A stretch of 64,000 nucleotides of DNA from Bacteroidales bacterium. Lineage in GTDB: Bacteria; Bacteroidota; Bacteroidia; Bacteroidales; Paludibacteraceae. Shown here in pieces: positions 51,863-61,208 of this stretch. The stretch spans positions 19,058 to 83,057 of the forward strand of contig JAAYSS010000047.1 in NCBI GenBank assembly GCA_012518275.1. Direction: 5' to 3'. Each line of letters begins with the position of its first letter. Position 1 is the stretch's first letter. Both the position numbers and the translations under genes were made by a program. Under the pieces are notes generated by a model. It did no database searches. It worked only from the letters and a program-made list of their open reading frames with translations, and had not been told where the DNA came from.

Positions 51863-53617
51863 TTAAAGAATCACTTTAGCGCTTCTGTCGCCGGCTCTTA
51901 CGATAACGATTTGGTTTTTCGTTAAGCCGTTGATGCGTGTTTCTTCTGCAGTAGCAACTGTTTCTGCTATTTTAGCACCCAACGCATTATAAACCGTTAC
52001 TACATCACCGATTACCGTGGGTATCAGCAGGCTGCTGCCTTCTGAGCGGATGCCCCACTCACGGGCGGTTATTTCTTCCACACTTGTATCATCACATACG
52101 GCGCTGTTATCACCATTAATTTCAATCGAATTCCAATCCTTATCATATTCAATAAACTTCTCCCAGCCTTTATCATACAAGATTTTGGTATTGGAAGTTT
52201 TCATGGCTTCCCAAGCTCCGCCGAGAAGTTCAATACCGTATCCCTCTTCTGCCGCTTCGGGGAGGATTTCGTAGATTTTATTTAACACGCAGGCATCAAG
52301 ATCACCTTCAAGCTGAATCATTGATAAGTCGTACGATTCCGGTGCAAATACCACGTCCTTCAGCGCCGAGTATTTCTGTTCGTTCCAATAATTAACAGTG
52401 ATGCTTACCGATAACAATTCAGGGTTATTAGAAAAGTCGGCTTTAATGATATGAACATTTCCGTCTCCCGGCTGACGTTGAGTCGTTTCCACTAAGTTAA
52501 ACGTAACGGCTTTATTTTCCAAGTAGAACTTTATTTCAGAACCTTTGGAGTAGCCGGTTACATTACCTTTCCCTGAAAGTTGAGTGTTACCCGTACAGTA
52601 TTCTACCAACTCACCGTCACCCCAATCTACCTGAATCCGATAGGAGCCGTGCTTCTTTTCATAAGTAATCTCCTCCATCGTGATTATGTCGAAAGAAAAG
52701 AAGTGGTCGGGTTCTACCGTAAGTACAACGTCGGGAGTATCTTTCAGCTTTACAATGTCATCACCGCAGCGCACTCTACCTTCGCCGTAGTTATGTATCT
52801 CAAAGGTCTTAGCCTTTGTTGTTATTTTGTTCACTCCGTGCATGCCCGGGTTTCCGTCGTAATTAAATCGGATATTGACCTGATTGCCGTCTTTATCGGT
52901 TGTCGGTTCCGGGATGTACTCATTAATGATGCGGTTCAACTCGCAGGTCTGAAACATATTGTCCCTTATGTACAATTCTCCCAGTACGCCGTCTTTTACA
53001 AACGTTGCCTCCGGTGAAAGTTTTAATTCCGAGTAGCGCGTTTTGGTCACATCTATCTTCCAGATATTTGGGGAATTGCTTAGATCCAGTACCCCTCCTA
53101 CAGTTCCATAATTTAAGATTAATATTTCCAACTTGGTCATTACCGTAAAGTCAATGTCACTTTTAAGTCCTGTTATACGTAGTCTGTTCAGGTTTACGTT
53201 TTTGCTTAGGTCAAGCTCAGAACCTCCTCCTCCTATTTCCAAATCTTCCAGTTCCGGGGCATTGGTAACATCCAACGAAACAAGGCCTGATGCCTTGAAT
53301 TTATAAAGTTTGGGAGCGTAAATCTTAACAACTCCGCCCTGATAATCCGGCGCAATGGCAACGATTTGAATCGGCGTTTTGTTCTGGTCATTGATTTCCT
53401 GTTTCACGCCGTCGCCCCAGTCGATATAAATCTTTTTCCCTTCCGCGTCAGCTTCGTCACGGGCATAGGTGAAGTCTAAGGTAGCCTTTTGGTAATCATA
53501 CTTTTGCCCCACATAGGTAGAATCGAATTGGAGAATTGCCTTAGGCTCATCGGTTTGCGCTACTGCAGCCCATGCCATGGTTATTAGGCATAAGATTGCT
53601 AATGTAATTTTCTTCAT
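51863..53617 (-). CDS. Secreted LRR/DWGDG-repeat protein, probable type IX cargo
   Basis: The 584 residues start with a signal peptide ending AAVAQ. Two similar modules follow, each opening with a DWGDG motif (IYIDWGDGVKQ near 65, IQVDWGDGELV near 330), then a leucine-rich-repeat-like stretch, and closing with C-x-LN-x-I (FQTCELNRIINEYIP and LDACVLNKIYEILP). The last 70 residues (VYNALGAKIAET, then INGLTKNQIVIVRAGDRSAKVIL) resemble a type IX sorting domain. It is probably displayed on or released from the surface and may bind a ligand. It lies downstream of the TonB receptor group. Confidence 0.75.
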   Translation of the reverse strand: MKKITLAILCLITMAWAAVAQTDEPKAILQFDSTYVGQKYDYQKATLDFTYARDEADAEGKKIYIDWGDGVKQEINDQNKTPIQIVAIAPDYQGGVVKIYAPKLYKFKASGLVSLDVTNAPELEDLEIGGGGSELDLSKNVNLNRLRITGLKSDIDFTVMTKLEILILNYGTVGGVLDLSNSPNIWKIDVTKTRYSELKLSPEATFVKDGVLGELYIRDNMFQTCELNRIINEYIPEPTTDKDGNQVNIRFNYDGNPGMHGVNKITTKAKTFEIHNYGEGRVRCGDDIVKLKDTPDVVLTVEPDHFFSFDIITMEEITYEKKHGSYRIQVDWGDGELVEYCTGNTQLSGKGNVTGYSKGSEIKFYLENKAVTFNLVETTQRQPGDGNVHIIKADFSNNPELLSVSITVNYWNEQKYSALKDVVFAPESYDLSMIQLEGDLDACVLNKIYEILPEAAEEGYGIELLGGAWEAMKTSNTKILYDKGWEKFIEYDKDWNSIEINGDNSAVCDDTSVEEITAREWGIRSEGSSLLIPTVIGDVVTVYNALGAKIAETVATAEETRINGLTKNQIVIVRAGDRSAKVIL

Positions 53618-53815
53618 TTTAATTGATTTGTTTTACGTCCTTCTCCTGTAAAAGGACTTTTGTTAATAAATTATTTAATTAATTATGTGTTTCAGGCGTT
53701 AGAATGATAAGGCCATGTGTTTGATTGGTTTATCCAATGTTTAATTGTTTATCCTTTGCTGTCTGTGTTATCATCTTATATGAAAGAAGATCGCTATGTT
53801 CATTATATCTATTCT

Positions 53816-54232
53816 GCATGGGATTTATCCCTACTAAAATTGGGCTAAAGCCCGAAGGGATAAGGGGGCATTGTTATCCGTCAGTTAAAACTTACGGCAA
53901 TAGACCTAACGAACAGTTAAAACTGACGGCAATAAACCCTTGAACAATCCCTAACCAGAAGTTTACGGCGTTCCTACCGAGAGCGTTGTTTCGGTCTGTC
54001 TGTAACTCTCATCATTTTTCAATTCCCTTCCGTTTCCCATCCGATTCTTCGGGAGGAACTCCCCCTTAATCTAAGGGGACTGCTTGTCCCGAACGCTTTC
54101 GGGAAGGACATAATCCAGAGGGGTTAAATCTTTCTATTTTATAACTTTTAACTTGTAACTGAGATTACTAACCCCTCCCCCTTCGGGGACCTGCCTGCGG
54201 CAGGCAGGCTCCCCTTTGGTCAAAAGGGGAGG
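53816..54232. repeat. Intergenic palindrome mosaic, block 2
   Basis: A second set of the 51380-51594 modules: GGATTTATCC...GGGCTAAAGCCC (53816-53859), CCGTCAGTTAAAACTTACGG and a partial third copy (53878 onward), and the CCCCTTCGGGG/CCTGCCTGCGGCAGGCAGG/CTCCCCTTTGGTCAAAAGGGGAG module (54138-54232). The whole gap 53618-54414 has no gene. Confidence 0.75.
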
Positions 54233-54414
54233 ACTTGTCCCGAGAATCGGGAACGGCAGAGTGCTACAATCATCATTATCTCCTTTCCTTTGCATTCTGC
54301 TACTATCATCATATTCTCTGCACACTACAACATCCACCAACCACATTCACCATTCATAATTTATAAATCATCATTCGTGACGTCTCCCCGTCACAAAGTC
54401 TCCAACTCACCAAC

Positions 54415-55389
54415 TCACTCTATCGTTATCCCAAGTGTATCCCTACCCTGCCAATGCGTATGCGGTTCTATATCTATAAATTTAAAGTGTCCAAACTTTC
54501 TTGTTGAATCCGGGCGTACTTCTTCAAATATATACATGGCTACCCCTTGTTCGTAAAGTTTCTTGTCAACCCCATTCTTTCCTTTGGGGGGCATGATTCC
54601 ATAATCACCGACCATAGTAGGCTCAAAAAAACGTTCCGCATTTACGCCGTCAATGGTCCATACCAACTCATCCGTACCGGCTTTCACCACATCTACATAA
54701 AGCCAGTTGCTGCGGAATATCTGTCCGGCCGCCTCCACGCTGTCTTTCCTTAGGGGAATATCTACCGCTTCTGAAAATTCGGTCCACGAGGGGATTACAT
54801 TTTTCAGCTCCGCCACGTATTCTATATCTTTCATTCGCCTAATTTCCTTCCGGGTGTATTCTCTCCCTCCATTTTTCCTCGGCAGGTAGTAGAAGCGCAT
54901 ATCCACAGGGTCCGTATATTTACTTACACCGAGCCTTAGTATAAACTTGGCACGTGTAAACCCCTTTTCGGGTGGTTCGGGTATATCAATTCCCTCTATC
55001 AACTGCTCTCCGTCGTATATATACTTGAAAAACATCAACTGATTAAACCCTTCTCCCAGACCGGGGTGGGTAAGTTCAAACTCTTTAAGTACCTGCGTGG
55101 TGTCTGATGACTTGACCAAGCTGAAGTGATACCGCTTATCTTTATCGGGAAATGCATATACAGATCCTTGCAAGTATGACCCACCGATAGCCTCATGCCG
55201 CACTCTGTATTTATTGTCACGCAAAAGATAAAGAGGTTCTCCAAGGCTAAACCCTTTAACATAAAGCGTAATTACGGGATAGCTCTGCGGTGTGGCTTTG
55301 CCGTGGTCGCCGCACGAAGTAAGCCCTACCGACAGCATCGTAGCTGCAATAAGCGCCATGATTAGTTTGTTATAAAGTTTTGTTTTCAT
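54415..55389 (-). CDS. Putative outer-membrane lipoprotein, function unknown
   Basis: A signal sequence with lipobox (SVGLTSC, then GDHGK) precedes about 295 residues of beta-rich sequence (YPVITLYVKGFSLGEPLYLL, FTRAKFILRLGVSKYTDPVDMRFYYLPRK). It follows the TonB-dependent receptor by 109 bp on the same strand. It occupies the place where a SusD-type ligand binder would lie, but has no SusD/TPR features. It may be the receptor's surface partner. Confidence 0.65.
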   Translation of the reverse strand: MKTKLYNKLIMALIAATMLSVGLTSCGDHGKATPQSYPVITLYVKGFSLGEPLYLLRDNKYRVRHEAIGGSYLQGSVYAFPDKDKRYHFSLVKSSDTTQVLKEFELTHPGLGEGFNQLMFFKYIYDGEQLIEGIDIPEPPEKGFTRAKFILRLGVSKYTDPVDMRFYYLPRKNGGREYTRKEIRRMKDIEYVAELKNVIPSWTEFSEAVDIPLRKDSVEAAGQIFRSNWLYVDVVKAGTDELVWTIDGVNAERFFEPTMVGDYGIMPPKGKNGVDKKLYEQGVAMYIFEEVRPDSTRKFGHFKFIDIEPHTHWQGRDTLGITIE

Positions 55390-55498
55390 TGTTTATGGAT
55401 TGAATTTGTAATGTCTAAAAGTTTATTAGTATTTATTATGTCGTTGTTACGTAGCTGTCCGCCACTCTCCCCATCTCCCAGTCACCAACCACTCCACC

Positions 55499-58400
55499 CT
55501 ACAAATCCCAACCTATTGAGATAGAGAACGTGCGTCCCGGGCGGATAACGTAAGTTAAATAATCATCGTCGTCTCTGTAGTCGGGATTCTCCTTGTTAGG
55601 TACAAAGTCCACTTTCAAGTAGGGATACCCTTCAGGTGTATGCGTCTGTATCCGTTTATTATCGTAGTCTTTTATATTTCTATAGTATATGGTATATGGC
55701 GATAACAAATTACTCATATTCAGTTTGATGTTGATGTTTGGTTTTTTGAATCGGTAACTTAACTGCGCATCCAGCTTGCCGTCTTTATCCTGATACTCCG
55801 TCTGCTCCATGCCTTGATAGGAGAAGTAAAGTACTCGCCTTCCGCTTGCGTTATACACCATGTTGGCACCGAAGCGGGGTCCGTCATACATCAGCCCTAA
55901 ATTATATATATAGGGTGTTTGCCCGTAAAGGGGGCGTTGCAGCACGCGTGGTTCCCTATGTACTTTACCGTGCAAATCGGTAAAGGCATCGTAATAGTTT
56001 TCAACCTTAGACATTATCAGTGTCAGGTTACCCGATAGCCACAAGTCTTTCAGTGCGGGCGTGATAAAGTCAAAACTCTTACGCAGCTCAAACTCGTAGC
56101 CCCAGTTCTTAGCCCAGTTGGTATTTTCAAGCAAGTAAGCGGTATGTCCTGATGCCGATCTCGATACCAGCTCAATGGGGCTGTCGAGGTATCGGTAGAA
56201 TCCTCCTATGCTGATGATTTCTCCCGCTCCGGGATAGATGTCGATACGTGCATCGTAGGAAGTAATGTGCGTACTTTTCAGGTTATCTGCTCCTGCACGG
56301 TACGCCCCGAACACCGGGTCGTAAAAGTGAAACTGGAGCCGTTCTTGCAGTTCGGGTCTTAATACCGATTGCGAGTAAGAGAGCCTGAAATCCATCCACT
56401 TCAACGGCGATATGGTTAAGTTAGCCGAAGGGATAATAGCCCAAGGCTCTTCGGGTTTAATGTCTTTTTGCTGAATGTGTACATTTAGCCCTTTCACTTC
56501 CTCATTTACAAAATTGGTGTATCGGTAGTTTACAAAGCGTGCGCCCCACACCAACCTCAATATGCTCCACTTGTGTTCAAGCATACCAAAGAAGGCAATC
56601 TCATCAGTTCTCCCGTGAAACTGCGGAATCTTACCGCCTGAACCCGGGAGCCAAGAATAGAATGCAAACCCACGGAGATGCATATGGTCCGGATGAATGG
56701 CATCTTGAAACGACAGGTAGCGATAACGGGGGTCTAAATTTCCTCCGGGCACCCCGAGTGTAACTTCACGGAAAGAGAACTCTCCTTCCTTGCCGTTTAT
56801 CATGCCTCCGGTCTTGAATTGATTCTTTATCGGTCCTATGTTGAAATTGACACTTCCTGCCACATCACCCTGCAGCATGCGCTCGTAGTTTTGGTGATCG
56901 CCCATGTAGTTACCAAGCTGCTCGCGTCTCATCGGACCTCCTCCCCCCCAGCTCCAATACGGATATCCCGCATTAGTTCTTTCAGTCCACTCGGTTCTTC
57001 CCACACCGGCATAGCGTCTCTTGGCATATGTATGAGAGAGTGTCCAATCAAGGGCGAAGATACCGAAACGGTGTTTCCCTTCGAGCTTACTCTGTATCAA
57101 GTCCTGAAACAAGGGTGAAGCATAATTGATATAGGTGTCGCCGGTTCCCCCTCCGGAGCCCAACTCTTCGTTAATGCCTTGCAATGAGCTATAGGTATTG
57201 TCAAATTTACGTACGTAGATGTTTCGGAATCCGAGGTGATGTTTACCATACTCCCACCCCACATTGAAAATACCGCTGAGGATGGTGCTGAACTTATCGT
57301 TCCTTCCACTGTTTCTTCTGTCATCAGGCGCATTCAGCAAAGTATCTAAATTAGTGAATGTACGTGTATGCCAATTGCCTCGTGTAATAGAGAGGACACT
57401 GTCGGCTGCTTGTGTGTTTCGGTAGCTGAGTGCCGTTACAAATCCTAACTTTCCGGCTTTCTCTGTACGAAATACCTTTCCCCACGTCATCTGGGCATTG
57501 CTATTGGGCATTGAGGTATATCTATAAGGAGTTACCAAGTCGTACTTGAAGAGCTTGCTCTGCTCGTACATAAAGGGCTCGGGGTGGTATTTGAACGGAT
57601 CGGGACCAACATGATAGTTAAATTCATCTCCACTTGGGAAGGCTCTACGCCCGTCGTCAAATCCGAGGTAATCCAGCTTGCCTCGCTTAGGCATCCACAT
57701 TTCTTTGAAGGTGCTTTGATCGTTCACTCCTCCACCGATACTTATTGTGAAGAAGTCTGCCTGAGGAATATCGCGGGTAAATACCTGCACGTATCCGCCG
57801 GCAAAGGTAGTGTTCATGTCAGGAGTAATACTTTTACTAACCATGATGTTCTCAATCAATGATGAAGGTATCAGGTCAAAAGAAAATCCTTTACTTGCCA
57901 CGTCAGTACTGGGAAGTACTACCCCGTCCAGCGATGATGAATTCCAACGTTCGCTCATGCCTCTAACAGATACGTTCTTTCCGTCCACCAGCGTAACTCC
58001 CGTTACACGCTTAAGGGCTTCTTGCACATTTTTATCAGGAGTCTTTGATATCTGCTCCGATGAAAGTACTGCGGACACCTGCGGCGCCAGCTTCTGTATT
58101 TGTATGGAACCCGCTGCCGTACTCCGGTTGTAATTGGCTGTTACGGTTACTTCCTCCAGCTGCTTTCCTTCTTGTGCCAACACTACATTTAGAGGTGTTA
58201 TCTCACGCTCTTTAATTACCACGTCTGTGATCTGTGTGGTCTGGTAGCTGATGTAGCTCACCTCAACGGTGTAGGTGCCTACGGGAAGCTCAAAGCTATA
58301 ATCGCCATCAAGTCCGGTAATGGTACCGTAATCCTTTTCGAGCACCCTCACTCCTGCACCGATAAGGGTTTCACCCGTTTCATCCATCACCATTCCGGCA

Positions 58401-58774
58401 AGGGTACCTTTTGCGGATGGCTTGGCTGCCACTGTTTTACGAACGGTGTCTGTAACCGTAACGACACGGGGCGCGGGTTTTCGGTAGATAGCCACCATGC
58501 CGTCGCCCGTCATGCGATATGCCAGCGGCGTGTTCTCCAACGATTTGGAGAGCATCCCCGCAGCGTTATTACGCTCTATCTGTAAGGGGGAAACCCTTAT
58601 TCCCTTCACCATGTCTGTCGTGTAGGTGATAGACACCCCGGTGCGTGCGCTGATTTCATCCAGTCGCTGCTGTAAACTCTGACCCGGGAACGTAAGTGTA
58701 CCAGCTTGTGCCGACAGCGAAAATACCGCTGTAGACAATAATAATAGTAGTAAAATAATCAAGTTTCGTTTCAT
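55499..58774 (-). CDS. TonB-dependent receptor with STN signalling domain
   Basis: After a signal peptide, an STN (secretin/TonB short N-terminal) domain lies at about 27-95 (TLTFPGQSLQQRLDEISARTGVSITY). A carboxypeptidase-regulatory-like domain follows (about 122-205: LAGMVMDETGETLIGAGVRVLEKDYGTITGLDGDYSFELPVGTYTVEVSYI). The plug starts near 225 (NVQEALKRVTGVTLVDGKNVSVRGM), and the 22-strand barrel ends in FSISIGWDL. The STN domain should contact the FecR anti-sigma factor encoded upstream, so ligand binding would switch on the ECF sigma factor. The ligand is unknown. Confidence 0.88.
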   Translation of the reverse strand: MKRNLIILLLLLLSTAVFSLSAQAGTLTFPGQSLQQRLDEISARTGVSITYTTDMVKGIRVSPLQIERNNAAGMLSKSLENTPLAYRMTGDGMVAIYRKPAPRVVTVTDTVRKTVAAKPSAKGTLAGMVMDETGETLIGAGVRVLEKDYGTITGLDGDYSFELPVGTYTVEVSYISYQTTQITDVVIKEREITPLNVVLAQEGKQLEEVTVTANYNRSTAAGSIQIQKLAPQVSAVLSSEQISKTPDKNVQEALKRVTGVTLVDGKNVSVRGMSERWNSSSLDGVVLPSTDVASKGFSFDLIPSSLIENIMVSKSITPDMNTTFAGGYVQVFTRDIPQADFFTISIGGGVNDQSTFKEMWMPKRGKLDYLGFDDGRRAFPSGDEFNYHVGPDPFKYHPEPFMYEQSKLFKYDLVTPYRYTSMPNSNAQMTWGKVFRTEKAGKLGFVTALSYRNTQAADSVLSITRGNWHTRTFTNLDTLLNAPDDRRNSGRNDKFSTILSGIFNVGWEYGKHHLGFRNIYVRKFDNTYSSLQGINEELGSGGGTGDTYINYASPLFQDLIQSKLEGKHRFGIFALDWTLSHTYAKRRYAGVGRTEWTERTNAGYPYWSWGGGGPMRREQLGNYMGDHQNYERMLQGDVAGSVNFNIGPIKNQFKTGGMINGKEGEFSFREVTLGVPGGNLDPRYRYLSFQDAIHPDHMHLRGFAFYSWLPGSGGKIPQFHGRTDEIAFFGMLEHKWSILRLVWGARFVNYRYTNFVNEEVKGLNVHIQQKDIKPEEPWAIIPSANLTISPLKWMDFRLSYSQSVLRPELQERLQFHFYDPVFGAYRAGADNLKSTHITSYDARIDIYPGAGEIISIGGFYRYLDSPIELVSRSASGHTAYLLENTNWAKNWGYEFELRKSFDFITPALKDLWLSGNLTLIMSKVENYYDAFTDLHGKVHREPRVLQRPLYGQTPYIYNLGLMYDGPRFGANMVYNASGRRVLYFSYQGMEQTEYQDKDGKLDAQLSYRFKKPNINIKLNMSNLLSPYTIYYRNIKDYDNKRIQTHTPEGYPYLKVDFVPNKENPDYRDDDDYLTYVIRPGRTFSISIGWDL

Positions 58775-58961
58775 TCTTATACCTTCTTATACCTTAATTT
58801 TGAATCGTTTAATTTCCTGCCTGCCATCCACGGCTGATAACCCCACCATAGCGAGTAAACCGTAGGTGTTTTGTTGTCACGTTATAGTATTGTTATTCAT
58901 TATGTAGTTTGTCATTCATCATTTGTTGTCTGCTACTCTCCCCGTCACCAACCACCAATCA

Positions 58962-59996
58962 CTAATCGCCAAAAACTAACACATCTCCTTTCATTTCATA
59001 CCGTACACCAAAAGATTTGGCAACAGCGCGGGCTATTTCCTTCGGCGGTGTGGAATGATGATAGACTGCATTCAGCTCCATGGCTTGAGGTAAGGCATTG
59101 CCTTTCACCACTACTTCCACATCGTAATATTGCTTTAGCCGCATGCTAAACTCTTTCAACCCGGCATCAACAAATATGATTTTTCCCTTGCGCCACTCTT
59201 GGCTCAGCTCGCTGTCGGCTACTCCCTGTGTCAGCACTCCGGTAGTTTTGTTAAAATCAGCCTTTTGGTCGGGCGTTAGTTGCACAGCTTCTCCGTCGGC
59301 AGTACTCACCTGCACTTTTCCTGTTCGCACGCTGACTACTTGCTCTGTCAGTTCGTTATAGGCTTTAATATTAAAAGAGGTGCCGAGTACGCGGGTTTGC
59401 AACCCGTCAGCGGTATGGACGATAAAAGGGCGTAAGGAGTCTTTCGCCACATCAAAGAAAGCCTCCCCCTCATCGAGCCACACTTCGCGCGTTTGAGCGG
59501 TAAATTTATCTTTTCGTAAAGTTAATTTGGAGTTTACGTTCAGGTACACCACCGTACCGTCCGATAACTGTAAACTACGGATGTTCCGCTGAGTGGTAAA
59601 GCTGTCGGTTACAAGGGTTTGAGCTGTGAGCGTTTCGGTATGTTGTAGAATGGTATTGCGCACCACCGGAAGGTTAAGCACTATAAGCAATAACACGGCA
59701 GCTGCTGCCATCCCGTATCGTACAAGGGCTCTATTTTGTCGTCTATACTTGTAGGCAGTCTGTGCGGTTCTTAGCTCAGGAATCTCTCGCTGTAAAAATA
59801 TACGAAACCTTTTCTCGGCTTCATCCACTTGGTCACGAGTCAATTCTATTTTCTTTTTGTTGCTCCTGTACTTACGCAATAATCGATCTATTATCGCATT
59901 CTCCTTCGGTGAAAAATTACCTTGTTTAAAGCGCAGGAAGAATCCTTTGAATAGTATCTCCTTTTCCTGTCGGGACAGCTTCTTTTTGTCTTTCAT
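58962..59996 (-). CDS. FecR-family anti-sigma factor
   Basis: The 344-residue protein has a cytoplasmic N-terminal part (about 1-90) that should hold the sigma factor, one membrane helix (about 95-113: YGMAAAAVLLLIVLNLPVV), the periplasmic FecR domain (QRNIRSLQLSDGTVVYLNVNSKLTL, VWLDEGEAFFDVAKDSLRPFIVHT, VRTGKVQVSTADGEAVQLTPDQKA), and a C-terminal DUF4974-like domain (MRLKQYYDVEVVVKGNALPQAMELNAVYHH). It lies between the sigma factor (divergent) and the receptor gene. Confidence 0.9.
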   Translation of the reverse strand: MKDKKKLSRQEKEILFKGFFLRFKQGNFSPKENAIIDRLLRKYRSNKKKIELTRDQVDEAEKRFRIFLQREIPELRTAQTAYKYRRQNRALVRYGMAAAAVLLLIVLNLPVVRNTILQHTETLTAQTLVTDSFTTQRNIRSLQLSDGTVVYLNVNSKLTLRKDKFTAQTREVWLDEGEAFFDVAKDSLRPFIVHTADGLQTRVLGTSFNIKAYNELTEQVVSVRTGKVQVSTADGEAVQLTPDQKADFNKTTGVLTQGVADSELSQEWRKGKIIFVDAGLKEFSMRLKQYYDVEVVVKGNALPQAMELNAVYHHSTPPKEIARAVAKSFGVRYEMKGDVLVFGD

Positions 59997-60173
59997 TGTT
60001 GAAGTCGTTTTTTTATGCTTCCTATAATAAGTTACGTATTTAGTGGGGTGGAATCTACTTGGCTAAAATGTTAAAAAAGACGCTTTATTTCTTAAAAACA
60101 AGATGAGTGAACACTACTACCTACTGATAATAAAGCCAATAAATAGTGTTAAAAGTCACATATTAAGTTACTG

Positions 60174-60191
60174 TTACATTTTGAAATGTAA
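60174..60191. promoter_or_regulatory. Palindrome in the sigma/anti-sigma intergenic region
   Basis: TTACATTTTGAAATGTAA has perfect 8-bp arms around TG. It lies 87 bp upstream of the sigma-factor start in the 280-bp divergent gap (59997-60277), which holds no gene. It could be an operator. Confidence 0.4.
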
Positions 60192-60277
60192 TAGTTCCTT
60201 AATATAAACATCATAGTATTTTAATAAAGGGGTATCCTTTATGTAAAAAAAAAGTACTTACTTTGCGCTTAAGAAAT

Positions 60278-60934
60278 ATGAAGGTAACAATGAGAAAAAC
60301 AGACGGTGAACTTCTGGCTGCAATCAGCAAAAAGGATAAGACTGCTTATACCCAATTCTTCAATCAATACTGCAGGCTTCTTTATGTAAAAGTAGTAGGA
60401 ATGACCCGTGATACAACCGACGCTGAAGATATTCTCCAAAACTTCTGGTTGAAACTTTGGAACGAGGGGGGTGATTTTATCTCGTGCGATAAAAACGGGT
60501 CAGCTCGAAGTTACATCATACAACATCTTCGCTTCAAAACAATGGATTATTTCAGGCAACAAGCGCGTGAAATAATTTCGGTAGAAGACATCAACCTTAC
60601 CGAAGAGGAAATGCTGGTATACAGTAATATTATGGAAGAGATGGATTTGAACTCGTTATTTGAAGAGATAGATGAGTTACTTGCAAATAACTCGGAGCTG
60701 GCAAGGTCCATCTTCTGGATGCGTATTAACAATTATCCTGCAAAAGAAGTAGCAGGGAAACTATCGGTAAAAATTCAGACCGTTTACAATAAGTACTCAG
60801 AATCACTGGCGTTGGTCAAAGAACACCTAAAGACCAATCATCCGGAACTAACCAAAAACATATCCATGGCTTCCAACCAAAAGGACAGTTATGCACTGAT
60901 TATTTGTTTTCTACTAAGCTCCACAAATTTATAA
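60278..60934 (+). CDS. ECF RNA polymerase sigma factor
   Basis: Sigma region 2 is at about residues 22-85 (YTQFFNQYCRLLYVKVVGMTRDTTDAEDILQNFWLKLWNE) and region 4 at about 135-185 (LARSIFWMRINNYPAKEVAGKLSVKIQTVYNKYSESLALVKEHL). The last 35 residues end in a short hydrophobic stretch (YALIICFLLSSTNL), unusual for a soluble sigma factor. It probably drives the receptor group when released by FecR. The track starts at a TTG; the ATG at 60278 is preferred, with a second ATG at 60290 possible. Confidence 0.88.
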   Translation: MKVTMRKTDGELLAAISKKDKTAYTQFFNQYCRLLYVKVVGMTRDTTDAEDILQNFWLKLWNEGGDFISCDKNGSARSYIIQHLRFKTMDYFRQQAREIISVEDINLTEEEMLVYSNIMEEMDLNSLFEEIDELLANNSELARSIFWMRINNYPAKEVAGKLSVKIQTVYNKYSESLALVKEHLKTNHPELTKNISMASNQKDSYALIICFLLSSTNL

Positions 60935-60981
60935 ATAGAAATAAAACCAACCTATCCTAATTACTTTTAAGGATGATACAA

Positions 60982-61019
60982 AAAAGAGAGTACCCTTTTT
61001 TCAAAGCGTACTCTCTTTT
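60982..61019. terminator. Terminator after the sigma factor
   Basis: AAAAGAGAGTAC and GTACTCTCTTTT form a perfect 12-bp stem. The flanking A- and T-runs suit both the sigma gene and the converging tRNA-Thr. Confidence 0.85.
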
Positions 61020-61028
61020 CTATTTTTG

Positions 61029-61102
61029 AGCCTCTTGTCGGATTCGAACCAACGACCCCGAGATTACAAATCACGTGCTCTGGCCAACTGAGCTAAAGAG
61101 GC
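61029..61102 (-). tRNA. tRNA-Thr (TGT)
   Basis: The minus strand forms acceptor GCCTCTT/AAGAGGC, anticodon loop TTTGTAA with anticodon TGT, and T-loop TTCGAATC. The gene is 74 nt with discriminator T. It begins within 4 bp of the SRP RNA 3' end. Confidence 0.95.
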
Positions 61103-61105
61103 AAG

Positions 61106-61203
61106 TGGGTAAGCTTACTGTATCGCACCGCTACAACCTTCGACCCTTGCTGCGGTCAGGCCCTGGGGGAGTTAGAAGGGAGCTGGTCGTACAGGACTTA
61201 CCC
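61106..61203 (-). ncRNA. ffs: Signal recognition particle RNA, small bacterial type
   Basis: The minus strand begins GGGTAAGTCC and ends GCTTACCC, closing a long hairpin of about 98 nt. The conserved Ffh-binding region is seen as CCCCCAGGGCCTGACCGCAGCAAGGG: symmetric-loop CAGG/AGCA flanks with a TGAC tetraloop instead of the more usual GGAA. The RNA joins Ffh in targeting membrane proteins. It lies directly upstream of tRNA-Thr in one transcript. Confidence 0.88.
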
Positions 61204-61208
61204 AGGCA

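Noticed and set aside
53725-53943. Plus-strand 72-residue ORF in the palindrome mosaic
   Set aside because: It reads through inverted-repeat DNA, and the same repeats at 51380 do not keep the frame.
56819-57118. Plus-strand ORFs inside the TonB receptor gene (56539, 56819, 57584, 57810)
   Set aside because: All are antisense shadows of a long, well-supported coding frame.
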